From Thalassotalea eurytherma (lineage in GTDB: Bacteria > Pseudomonadota > Gammaproteobacteria > Enterobacterales > Alteromonadaceae): a stretch of DNA of 64,000 nt. The translations under genes were made by a program, and so were the position numbers. Below are positions 56,358 through 64,000 of the stretch, one piece after another. The stretch lies in contig NZ_BSSU01000009.1 in the NCBI RefSeq assembly GCF_030161415.1, positions 62,001 through 126,000 of the forward strand. Reading direction: 5' to 3'. The notes beneath the pieces are model-generated. The model was not told where the DNA came from, ran no database searches, and saw only the letters and a program-made list of their open reading frames with translations. Numbering within the stretch: position 1 is the stretch's first letter; the number at the start of each line of letters is the position of its first letter.

Positions 56358-57458
56358 TCAGCTAGACATGAGGCTTCTAAAAAAGTCACATAACTCTTTA
56401 GCTTCTCGTTCCACGGTATAATGCTCAACAATGCGTTGACGGCCAGTTTTACCCATTGCAATTAATTTCTCATCGTCGCTTAACATAAGTTCAAGTTTTT
56501 CAGATACTGCTTGTACATCATTGGTGGGTACCACATAACCATCAACACCCTGTCTAACAACTTCTGGCCAAGCCCCCGCTTCAGATGCTAACACTGCCGC
56601 TTCACAACTCATCGCTTCTAATATTGTTAAGCCGAAGCCTTCATTATCACTTAAAGCGGCCACTAACGATAAAGCACTAAAAATTTTAGGGATATCAGAA
56701 AACTTCTGCTCACCAGCAAAAACAATACGTTCACTCAACCCTGCCGCATCAATTTGGGCTTTTAGTTCATTAACAAACTCTTCGTTACTACTAGAAATGG
56801 TGCCGACCACTACCGCCGTATAATCAGGGTATTTAGCCAGCACATTGATACAGCCCTCGACAAAAAGGTGAACACCTTTTTGCTTTCTTACGCGACCTAA
56901 AATAGCGATACCGCGTTTGTTTTTATCTACTTTTTCAGGCAGCAAGTTAAGTGACTGCCATTGTGCTTCTTTATCTTTTGCAGGTTGATAAGCCTTAACA
57001 TCAATACCGTGATAAATAATGGCATCAGGTTCACAATGAAGATAGCTTGCTGACGCTTTACACATTGCGATGACCGCATCCATTCGCTCAGTTAACCACT
57101 TAGTAAATCCGGCGCGCTTTCTTTGAGCGGCAGAACTAAACACAATTTTGATTTTTGACCTAAAAAGGTATTTCAATAACAACGCTTGAATCATTTCATC
57201 AACTCGGCGCGCTTGAAATACACGAAACTTTCCGTTCGACAAAGGCTTACGGCACATTTTAGCCACCTGCCAAAAACTAATAGCTAAACTAGCATCCGGT
57301 AAATGATGTTTCCCCATCACACGCAAATTCATGTGCTTTTGTTGATGCGGTAATACTTGCAACATGGTTGACGTAACGCCTGAGAAATTTGAATTAGAAT
57401 TACCAATAATCAATTCAATCTCATTGTCATGTTTGCCTTGCGAAAGAGCTTCTGTCAT
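56358..57458 (-). CDS. GT4-type glycosyltransferase
   Basis: 366 residues with a GT-B fold. The second half has GIAILGRVRKQKGVHLFVEG, AAVLASEAGAWPEVV and EGFGLTILEAMSCEAA, the nucleotide-sugar motif of family 4. It resembles LPS core transferases (WaaG-like). The acyltransferase next door supports an envelope role. Donor and acceptor unknown. Confidence 0.85.
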   Translation of the reverse strand: MTEALSQGKHDNEIELIIGNSNSNFSGVTSTMLQVLPHQQKHMNLRVMGKHHLPDASLAISFWQVAKMCRKPLSNGKFRVFQARRVDEMIQALLLKYLFRSKIKIVFSSAAQRKRAGFTKWLTERMDAVIAMCKASASYLHCEPDAIIYHGIDVKAYQPAKDKEAQWQSLNLLPEKVDKNKRGIAILGRVRKQKGVHLFVEGCINVLAKYPDYTAVVVGTISSSNEEFVNELKAQIDAAGLSERIVFAGEQKFSDIPKIFSALSLVAALSDNEGFGLTILEAMSCEAAVLASEAGAWPEVVRQGVDGYVVPTNDVQAVSEKLELMLSDDEKLIAMGKTGRQRIVEHYTVEREAKELCDFFRSLMSS

Positions 57459-57629
57459 TTACTATTTAATCTCATGGCTTGTATGTTAGTGACATTTTAC
57501 TTCAAGAAAACGACTTAACACAGTGCTTTATACAATTAATCACTCTTTCCTCTCAATATCCATATTCGCTATTTAGCGCAATTGGCGTATAATTCTCGCC
57601 CATAAATCGCAAGAAGAAATTGATTAATT

Positions 57630-58574
57630 TTGAGCAGCAACAAAGTATTACAACCTAATTTCAAACTGTCGTTTTTGTTACCGAAATACTGGCTAACTTG
57701 GTTCGCCGTATTCATTTTATATTCTATTTCATGGTTGCCTTATAAATGGCAACTAGGCTTGGGCCGCATGGTCGGTAGGCTACTGATGAAGATAGGCTCA
57801 AGTCGTCAAAGCGTTGCCGATACCAATCTTAAATTGTGTTTTCCGAATATGTCAGAAGACGAAAGAAAACGTATGTTAAAAGCTAATTTCGAAAATACCG
57901 GCATTGCATTGTTTGAAACAGGCATGGGTTGGTGGTGGCCAAACTGGCGTGTAAAGCGCAAAGTAAAAGTTAAAGGATTAGAGCACATAGCTAAGGCAAA
58001 AGAAGCGGGTAATGGCGTTTTATTATTAGCGATGCATTATCTAAGCGTCGAGATAAATTGCAGAGCAATGGGCACACAGCACCCTACCGTTGTTTTCTAT
58101 CGACCACATAATAATGAGTTAATGGAATACTTTCAGTTTCGAGGACGCGGCCGCTCAAACAAATACATGTTAGGCAAACGTGATGTTAAAGGGTTAATTC
58201 GCTCCCTTAGAGAAAAAGAAACTTGTATCTATTTGCCCGATCAAGACTATGGCAGAAGCAAAAGTGAGTTTGTGCCGTTTTTCAACGTTAAAGATGCCGC
58301 AACGACCACCGGCACGCTTATTTTTGCACGCCAAAAAAATGTAGAAACCATGATGGTTATCCCTACACGTAATGAAGACGGCTCGGGATATACAATAGAA
58401 GTAACACCAGCATTAGAGAACTTCCCAACCGATGATGACGTCGCAGATGTAACACGCGTTAACCAAGAATTAGAAAAGGCTATAATGCGTGCACCAGATC
58501 AATACATGTGGCTACACCGTCGTTTTAAAACTCGACCAACCCCCGAAGATCCTTCATTGTATAAAAAATCATAA
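57630..58574 (+). CDS. Lipid A acyltransferase, LpxL/LpxM family
   Basis: 314 residues. An N-terminal membrane segment is followed by the HX4E catalytic motif HYLSVE (in LLAMHYLSVEINCRAMG), RPHNNELMEYF and YLPDQDYGRSKSEFVPFF. It adds a secondary acyl chain to Kdo-lipid A at the inner membrane. The LpxL versus LpxM assignment cannot be fixed. The start is TTG 57630; the first internal ATG would remove the membrane anchor. Confidence 0.88.
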   Translation: MSSNKVLQPNFKLSFLLPKYWLTWFAVFILYSISWLPYKWQLGLGRMVGRLLMKIGSSRQSVADTNLKLCFPNMSEDERKRMLKANFENTGIALFETGMGWWWPNWRVKRKVKVKGLEHIAKAKEAGNGVLLLAMHYLSVEINCRAMGTQHPTVVFYRPHNNELMEYFQFRGRGRSNKYMLGKRDVKGLIRSLREKETCIYLPDQDYGRSKSEFVPFFNVKDAATTTGTLIFARQKNVETMMVIPTRNEDGSGYTIEVTPALENFPTDDDVADVTRVNQELEKAIMRAPDQYMWLHRRFKTRPTPEDPSLYKKS

Positions 58575-58617
58575 TTGAGTAGAGTAAACAGTATATTAAC
58601 AGGCAGTATTTGAGTTT

Positions 58618-59319
58618 ATGAGCTTTTGGATTAGAAATTTAATTTTTGGCACTATCTTGGCGGGTGTCGCATACGTTCTTTTAGCCAACATGGATATGAT
58701 ATCTGAGTTTGCGAGTGGCTTTACCGGATCTTCATCTGAAGCATTAGTAAAAGAAACGCCCAAAGAAGAATTTAAAACCGACACAACACCAAATGCTAAA
58801 CCAGAGCCACAATCAAGAAGTGAACGCTTATCAAGCAATAAAGCAGCTGAAGGCTTATCAAATTTTTACTCAAGTATTAGACCTGGGCTTGACGATAAAG
58901 GCCCCGTTGTAAGAAAAAATGTGGTTTACTTAAATGAGCCACAAGGTAGCCTAGAAGATATTTTAGAAGCCCGTAAAATGATTACTCGCCCATATCGAAA
59001 ATCTTGGCGTGGCGATATATCAAGCAGACCATTTAGAACCGGCGAAACCTTATATCAGAAACTGTCTCAATTTGGTGAAGAGCAAGGTCTTGAAGTGGTT
59101 TGGTGGCTAGATAAAGATTTTATCGTTAAAGATCCGTTTCGCATTAATAAAAACATTGTCCGTACAGCCTACCAAGTAGGTAAAGCCATTGAAGGCCATT
59201 TTGAAAATGGTATCGACATTTATTTTTGTCATCAACATCGTAACATCACACTAATTAGTGGCGGTAATAACTACCTTGCACAAAACTGCACTTTGCTTGA
59301 TTCAGAAAATGCTAGGTAA
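58618..59319 (+). CDS. TcpQ-like membrane-anchored protein
   Basis: 233 residues. One N-terminal helix (LIFGTILAGVAYVLLANMDM), a disordered linker rich in Ser/Glu/Lys, and a C-terminal domain GETLYQKLSQFGEEQGLEVVWWLDKDFIV that resembles the TcpQ/PilL-N-like fold seen in pilus-assembly proteins. No pilus genes are next to it. It follows the acyltransferase by 43 nt on the same strand. Confidence 0.6.
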   Translation: MSFWIRNLIFGTILAGVAYVLLANMDMISEFASGFTGSSSEALVKETPKEEFKTDTTPNAKPEPQSRSERLSSNKAAEGLSNFYSSIRPGLDDKGPVVRKNVVYLNEPQGSLEDILEARKMITRPYRKSWRGDISSRPFRTGETLYQKLSQFGEEQGLEVVWWLDKDFIVKDPFRINKNIVRTAYQVGKAIEGHFENGIDIYFCHQHRNITLISGGNNYLAQNCTLLDSENAR

Positions 59320-59353
59320 TCCCTGCACTTTCCACTTTCCAATCATTTCTTCG

Positions 59354-62254
59354 TCACTTTTTCGTGACGAAAAACGATGAACATAGTGTTTGTACTTGAT
59401 TCATCATCATCAACGTTTCACTATCCTGCGTGACATTTTTAGCATTTTTAGCATTTTTCAATGTTGCTATATGGCCTTGGTTTCGCAGCGTTTGGTAAGT
59501 GTTAACCAATAGGTTTGCTTGGCTATCACTCAGAATATTTTGCGTAACTAAGCTTTCAAAGATTCGAATGTTGTCGCTGTATTTACAGATTGATGGCGAG
59601 CCATGGGCATGATTAAGCACCAAGAATTGAGCCAAAAACTCAATATCAACCAAACCACCTTGACCATGCTTTAAGCTGACGTACTCTGGCGTTGATTCAT
59701 CGAGGTGATTGCGCATTTTTTCACGCATATTGGTAACGTCTTCAAGTAATTGCTCTTGGGATCTTGGCAACATTAGGATTTGCTTACGGATGTCAGCAAA
59801 TTTCTCAATTAATTGAGGCTGCCCATAAATTCCCCTTGCCCGCACAAGTGCTTGATGCTCCCAAGTCCATGCTTCTTCTTGTTGATATTTGGCAAAATTG
59901 TCAAGGTGCACCACTAACAAGCCTGAGTTGCCCGACGGTCTCAATCTCATATCGAGCTCATACAACATACCACTTGCCATACGAGTGTTAAATATGTGCA
60001 TGATTCTCTGGGCTAACTTCATGTAAAACTGAGAGGCTGGTACTTGTTTTTCTCCCGAGGTTAATTCATTAGGATCTATATTATGGAGAAAAACCAAGTC
60101 TAAATCAGAGCTGTAACCTAGCTCAAGACCGCCCATTTTTCCGTAACCGATAACAACAAATCCTTTATCATTCGTGCCTTCTAACGAGGCAGGAATACCA
60201 AATCGTTGACTAACATGCTGCCATGCTTGATTAATCACTTCATGCAAAATCGCAGCAGCAAGCGAGGTTAAGTGGTCACTCACCTTCATCAGTGGTAATA
60301 CACCACTTACGTCACCGGCAGCAATGCGTAATTGTTGAGATTGTTTAAAGTGACGCAGGCTATCCATTTGCGCTTCAACATCATCTTCTGGTACACGCAG
60401 CATTAATAGCTGTAAATCAGGCAAATAACTATCAAGTGATGGTGGGTTATGGAGCAATTTAGGGTCGATCAATTCATCAAGCAAAATGGGATATTTAGCT
60501 ATCTGCTCACTTATCCACTCACTTGCTAAACATAATTTTATCAGGTGCTTTAACGCACCTTCATTCTCATATAACAGTTCCAAATAGGCAGTTCGTGTAC
60601 TAATGCGATTTAATATTTTAAATACGCGATCAACAATCAGCACCGCTTCTATTTCATTTTCAACTAAAAATAACAGCCTCGGCATAAGCTTATCGAACAT
60701 TTGTCGACCACGAGGACCAATGCTCCGCTTTTTCAAGTCGGTGTGAAATGTAATTAACAACTGACTTAATGTCTCAGCATCGAGCTTAGGAGCAGTTTGA
60801 TGAATACTATGTGATATATCATCATCTATTTCCAATGCGAGCCAAACCGATTGCCATGCTTGATCGTCACCTGAATGCTTAGGGCTTTCCTCACCTATTA
60901 ACAAACAAAATTCTTGATGAACCGATTGGGTATAACGGCTTAATTGGTCTAAAAATTCAGGCCAATTTCCAATCCCCAAAATTGTAATTAATCTCAGCTG
61001 GTTTAACTCATCATCAGGCAAGGTTTGTGTTTGTTCGTCGTTGAACGCTTGAATAACATTTTCGCAACGACGTAAAAAGCAATAAGCACTTTGCAAATGT
61101 TCAGCGCTGGTTTGAGACAACTCATTGTGCTCAACCAGCAAAGGCAAAACAGTTAGTAAGTTACGCTCTTGCAGTTCAGGAATTCGACCACCACGAATCA
61201 ATTGAAAAACTTGGACAATAAATTCTATTTCACGAATGCCGCCCGCACCAAGTTTAATGTTATTGGTTAGCATTTTTCGTCTCGTTTCTTGCACAATCAT
61301 CATTTTCATTTTGCGCAAACTTTCGATAACACTAAAATCGATATAACGTCTAAAAACAAAAGGCCGAAGCATACTTTGCAAGATGCTGTGGTAATCGCTG
61401 TCACCAATAAGCCGAGCTTTGAGCATGGCATAACGTTCCCAGTCTCGACCTTGCTCTTGGTAATAGCCTTCTAACGCATTAAAACTCATCACCAGAGGAC
61501 CGCTTTCACCAAAGGGTCTTAATCGCATATCAACACGGTAGACAAATCCACCAGCCGTTTGTTGATTAAGTGCCGTAATTAACTTTTGCCCTAAGCGTGT
61601 AAAATACTGGTGATTGTCAATCGACTTCCTTGCACCTACTGTTTCGCCTGCTTCAGGGTAAGTAAAAATCAAATCAATGTCTGAAGAAAAATTTAGTTCC
61701 TTCCCACCAAGTTTACCCATGGCGTAAACAAGTAACGGTTGTTCTATGCCATCACTATTCACTGGCTTGCCCCATTTTTTCTGGCAGTCTTCATTTAACC
61801 AATGTTGTGATGATAAAATCAATGCTTCAGCTAGCCAAGACAAAGCAGCTAAGCAGTCTTTAAGGGGGGCGTTGAACACCAAATCAGCAAAAGCAATACG
61901 TGTCATCTCCAATTGACGTGTTTGCCTTAACACTCTGTGAAGTTGCACTTCATCTAAGCAAGTCTCTATAGATTGTGTTAATTGCTGCTGATAGTTGAGT
62001 GGCAACAATTTAAAAAAGTCATCTTGACTGACTAATGCAAGGAACTGTTCAGGCAACTGCATAGCAACATTAAAAATAAAGTCACTCAAGGCAAAGCCTT
62101 TTTGAATATTTTCTTTCACTTGAGAAGGCAATGTAGCCAAATGCTCGTTACTAAGTTTTTCGCTATATTGCTGCCAATAGTGAGATGATTTGGCGGAAAG
62201 TAATTCAGGCAAAGGGGTAATTTGTTGGCTAGACACGATAATTTTCCTTAACAA
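59354..62254 (-). CDS. glnE: Glutamine synthetase adenylyltransferase/deadenylase GlnE
   Basis: 966 residues, the GlnE length. There are two nucleotidyltransferase domains, each with a GGxELxxSSDxDL motif (GKLGGKELNFSSDIDLIFTY and GKMGGLELGYSSDLDLVFLH), joined by a helical region with the PII-response elements of the family. It adenylylates and deadenylylates glutamine synthetase under GlnB control. A short repeat near the C-terminus encodes KNAKNAKNV. Its stop lies in an inverted repeat. Confidence 0.96.
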   Translation of the reverse strand: MLRKIIVSSQQITPLPELLSAKSSHYWQQYSEKLSNEHLATLPSQVKENIQKGFALSDFIFNVAMQLPEQFLALVSQDDFFKLLPLNYQQQLTQSIETCLDEVQLHRVLRQTRQLEMTRIAFADLVFNAPLKDCLAALSWLAEALILSSQHWLNEDCQKKWGKPVNSDGIEQPLLVYAMGKLGGKELNFSSDIDLIFTYPEAGETVGARKSIDNHQYFTRLGQKLITALNQQTAGGFVYRVDMRLRPFGESGPLVMSFNALEGYYQEQGRDWERYAMLKARLIGDSDYHSILQSMLRPFVFRRYIDFSVIESLRKMKMMIVQETRRKMLTNNIKLGAGGIREIEFIVQVFQLIRGGRIPELQERNLLTVLPLLVEHNELSQTSAEHLQSAYCFLRRCENVIQAFNDEQTQTLPDDELNQLRLITILGIGNWPEFLDQLSRYTQSVHQEFCLLIGEESPKHSGDDQAWQSVWLALEIDDDISHSIHQTAPKLDAETLSQLLITFHTDLKKRSIGPRGRQMFDKLMPRLLFLVENEIEAVLIVDRVFKILNRISTRTAYLELLYENEGALKHLIKLCLASEWISEQIAKYPILLDELIDPKLLHNPPSLDSYLPDLQLLMLRVPEDDVEAQMDSLRHFKQSQQLRIAAGDVSGVLPLMKVSDHLTSLAAAILHEVINQAWQHVSQRFGIPASLEGTNDKGFVVIGYGKMGGLELGYSSDLDLVFLHNIDPNELTSGEKQVPASQFYMKLAQRIMHIFNTRMASGMLYELDMRLRPSGNSGLLVVHLDNFAKYQQEEAWTWEHQALVRARGIYGQPQLIEKFADIRKQILMLPRSQEQLLEDVTNMREKMRNHLDESTPEYVSLKHGQGGLVDIEFLAQFLVLNHAHGSPSICKYSDNIRIFESLVTQNILSDSQANLLVNTYQTLRNQGHIATLKNAKNAKNVTQDSETLMMMNQVQTLCSSFFVTKK

Positions 62255-62401
62255 TCTTATTAATTATTGTCTTTATCTCGACTTAGCTTATCATTGAAGC
62301 TATTGCATGATGTAATATTTAATGAATTTATTAGACATATTATGTCACTAATGCTAAAAGTGAATTATTACTCAGGCATTTTTGAAGGAGCCTAGACAAA
62401 A

Positions 62402-63364
62402 ATGCAACCTTTTAAGGTCATTACATTTTTACTGATATTTTTACTCAGTGCCTGTTCAGACCCTGTCGCTGAACAAATTGAAATACAATTGCCGGTGACA
62501 GAGCAACGTGTTGCTTCTCTTGGGCAATCGTTGTCATCAGGACAAGTCACGAACGCAGCGTTGATAAAGCAATACGCTCAAAAGGTGATAGCGGCTAAGC
62601 CTGATTTAACACCAATTGTCGACGTCATTGCTCGTGATGCTACTAAACAAGGGCCATTGTTTAACGCCCTTCAGGATCGTGTCAATCAAGTAAAAAATAT
62701 GCCTCAGCTATTTGCCAGCAATGAAGAACGTTATCGAGAGTTGCTCAACATTTTTGAAGCTGCCGATCCTATTTTATTTTCTGACGCACTAAGCGATCCT
62801 CTCAATGTACTAGCAGATATGTCAGATGGTCTGTTACCTCGAGTGAACTCTTTATCAAAAGCGCAAAGTATGCAAGCTAATAGCGCACAAGACTTTGGTG
62901 TAGGTGAACAATTAATTGGTAACCCAAGTTATGGACAATGGTCGCAAGGTAGCAACGGCTTATCATTCTGGGAATGGTATGGCATGTACGCCTTAATGGA
63001 TAACATTTTTGGTTCTCGACGCACCTATTACAGAGATTGGGGTCGCTCTAGAAATTACAGCTATTACAATGACTTTGGTAGAACACGATACAGCTCGCCT
63101 AGCACGTTAAGAAAACAAGTTAATTTGGATAACCGCACGAGAAAATCGTTTGAGAGTAAAGGGCAGAAATATACAAGTGCCTATGCGAAAAATAGAACAG
63201 GTGCTTCAAGCATTTCCTCTAAAAGTAAAGCTGCGCAATCTAGTGCTAGTCGCTTCCAAAAAACAACAGCAAGTAAAAGTAGCTACGCAAGTAAATCAAA
63301 AAAAAACGCGAGCTTTAGAAATAGTAGAACTAACACTTCTCGTAGTACACGACGAGGCAAATAG
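62402..63364 (+). CDS. Lipoprotein with basic low-complexity tail
   Basis: 320 residues. A lipoprotein signal (FLLIFLLSACSD; lipobox LSAC, Cys18), a helical domain to about 160, a Trp/Tyr/Arg-rich segment with MYALMDNIFGSRRTYYRDWG, and then a Ser/Lys/Arg/Ala-rich tail of about 80 residues. The tail is probably disordered and could bind nucleic acid or acidic polymers. It is 8 nt from the DUF350 gene, so a shared operon is likely. Confidence 0.7.
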   Translation: MQPFKVITFLLIFLLSACSDPVAEQIEIQLPVTEQRVASLGQSLSSGQVTNAALIKQYAQKVIAAKPDLTPIVDVIARDATKQGPLFNALQDRVNQVKNMPQLFASNEERYRELLNIFEAADPILFSDALSDPLNVLADMSDGLLPRVNSLSKAQSMQANSAQDFGVGEQLIGNPSYGQWSQGSNGLSFWEWYGMYALMDNIFGSRRTYYRDWGRSRNYSYYNDFGRTRYSSPSTLRKQVNLDNRTRKSFESKGQKYTSAYAKNRTGASSISSKSKAAQSSASRFQKTTASKSSYASKSKKNASFRNSRTNTSRSTRRGK

Positions 63365-63372
63365 GAATAACA

Positions 63373-64000
63373 ATGAACAGTTTTATTGAATTTAGTGCAA
63401 TCAATCAAGACCTCTTGATTTACTTAGCAATCGACGTATCCATTGCCATTATTCTACTCGGCGCAATGCGATTTATTTCTGGTTTATCGGCTAACGTTAA
63501 CACGACTGATGAACTGTCAAAGCAAGACAACTTTGCATTTGGTATTAGCGTTGCGGGTAGCTTTTTAGCCCTTGGTATAGTGCTTACTGGCGCTATCACT
63601 GGCGAAGCAGCCGATAGCTACTTATGGGAAATTATTGGCATGCTCAGCTATGGTATTTTCGGTATTTTACTGATCAAGGTTGGCCGTATTATTCATGACA
63701 AATTTGCCTTACAGCACCTAGATAAAACTCAGTTGATACTCGATCGTAATATTAGCGTAGGTATCGTTGATGCTGCTGGTGCAATTGCGACAGCGATCGT
63801 TATTCGTGCAGTGTTACTTTGGGTGCATGGCTTAACGGTATATACCTTCATTGCAATCTTTTCAGGCTTTATCGTCTCGCAAGCAGTACTCGTTATCGTA
63901 ACACGCCTAAAAGAGCGTCATTATGCAAAACATAACCAAGCTGACTGCATGCAAGAAGCACTATCAAATGGTCAGGTAGCTATCGCTATTCGATATGCAG
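63373..64000 (+). CDS. DUF350 (YjfL/UPF0719) membrane protein, cut by window end
   Basis: The first 209 codons of a DUF350 protein. Membrane helices start near residues 16, 53, 83 and 120, with FGISVAGSFLALGIVLTGAITG as the family motif. Function unknown. In other bacteria DUF350 genes sit with lipoprotein or glutathionylspermidine-synthase-like genes; the lipoprotein just upstream fits that. The 3' end is outside the window. Confidence 0.85.
   Translation, partial: MNSFIEFSAINQDLLIYLAIDVSIAIILLGAMRFISGLSANVNTTDELSKQDNFAFGISVAGSFLALGIVLTGAITGEAADSYLWEIIGMLSYGIFGILLIKVGRIIHDKFALQHLDKTQLILDRNISVGIVDAAGAIATAIVIRAVLLWVHGLTVYTFIAIFSGFIVSQAVLVIVTRLKERHYAKHNQADCMQEALSNGQVAIAIRYA

Noticed and set aside
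59350-59371. Inverted repeat TTCGTCAC/GTGACGAA as a terminator
   Set aside because: It overlaps the glnE stop codon and has no T-run on either strand, so a terminator role is not supported.
1-64000. CRISPR arrays, tRNA and rRNA genes
   Set aside because: No regularly spaced repeats, tRNA cloverleaf signals or rRNA segments were seen on reading. A dedicated tRNA or CRISPR scan was not possible here.

Overview
The window reads as chromosomal DNA of an AT-rich marine gammaproteobacterium of the Alteromonadales, most like Colwellia or Thalassotalea. This rests on the gene set and order (rodZ-pilF-rlmN-ndk, maoP, rmf, tmcA, napEFDABC, tyrA-aroF with a TyrR-type box, pheA with a phenylalanine leader peptide, rpsP-rimM-trmD-rplS, glnE) and on a DUF3083-like gene typical of that order. 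No tRNA, rRNA or CRISPR array was seen.

Layout. 1-5.7 kb: rodZ (cut by the window edge), a pilF-like TPR/LysM lipoprotein, rlmN, ndk and NAD-malic enzyme, all on the minus strand. 5.9-8.4 kb: a three-domain sulfur enzyme (cysteine desulfurase + ETHE1-type persulfide dioxygenase-like domain + rhodanese) and a tiny membrane protein. 8.6-13.8 kb: rmf, maoP, a DUF3820-like gene, a DUF3083-like gene, msrA, tmcA. 13.9-20.2 kb: the periplasmic nitrate reductase operon napEFDABC, a small PA3496-like protein and an M20 peptidase. Three genes here (napF, napC, the peptidase) each carry one in-frame stop codon, and all three stop codons differ. 20.3-24.4 kb: pdxH, a GCS2-like ligase coupled to an AstE/aspartoacylase-like gene, and an orphan HlyD-like adaptor.

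24.5-35.4 kb: mutS and recA, originally divergent neighbours, are separated by a roughly 7-kb integrated element (27050-34031) flanked by perfect 30-bp direct repeats. The element has a P4-type integrase, an AlpA/excisionase-like protein, a zinc-ribbon/Toprim primase, a DUF5906-type helicase and a run of small unknown genes, but no capsid genes, so it resembles a phage satellite or PICI-like island. It sits inside the first codons of mutS, supplies a replacement start and N-terminus, and leaves the original mutS start stranded at the far end beside recA. recA keeps a LexA box inside an E. coli-like promoter.

35.5-51.2 kb: a penicillin-acylase family enzyme, pheL-pheA with an attenuator, an RND efflux pump with its adaptor, a predicted barrel protein, a thioredoxin-like protein, tyrA-aroF and acs. 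51.3-64 kb: a lipoprotein, the rpsP-rimM-trmD-rplS operon, a CadC/ToxR-like winged-helix protein with a periplasmic propeller, a glycosyltransferase, an LpxL/M-type acyltransferase, a TcpQ-like protein, glnE, a lipoprotein and a DUF350 gene cut by the window end.

Most of the window is conserved core metabolism and envelope biology. The parts most worth attention are the mutS-disrupting and mutS-repairing satellite, the sulfur-enzyme fusion, and the cluster of nonsense codons around the nap operon.
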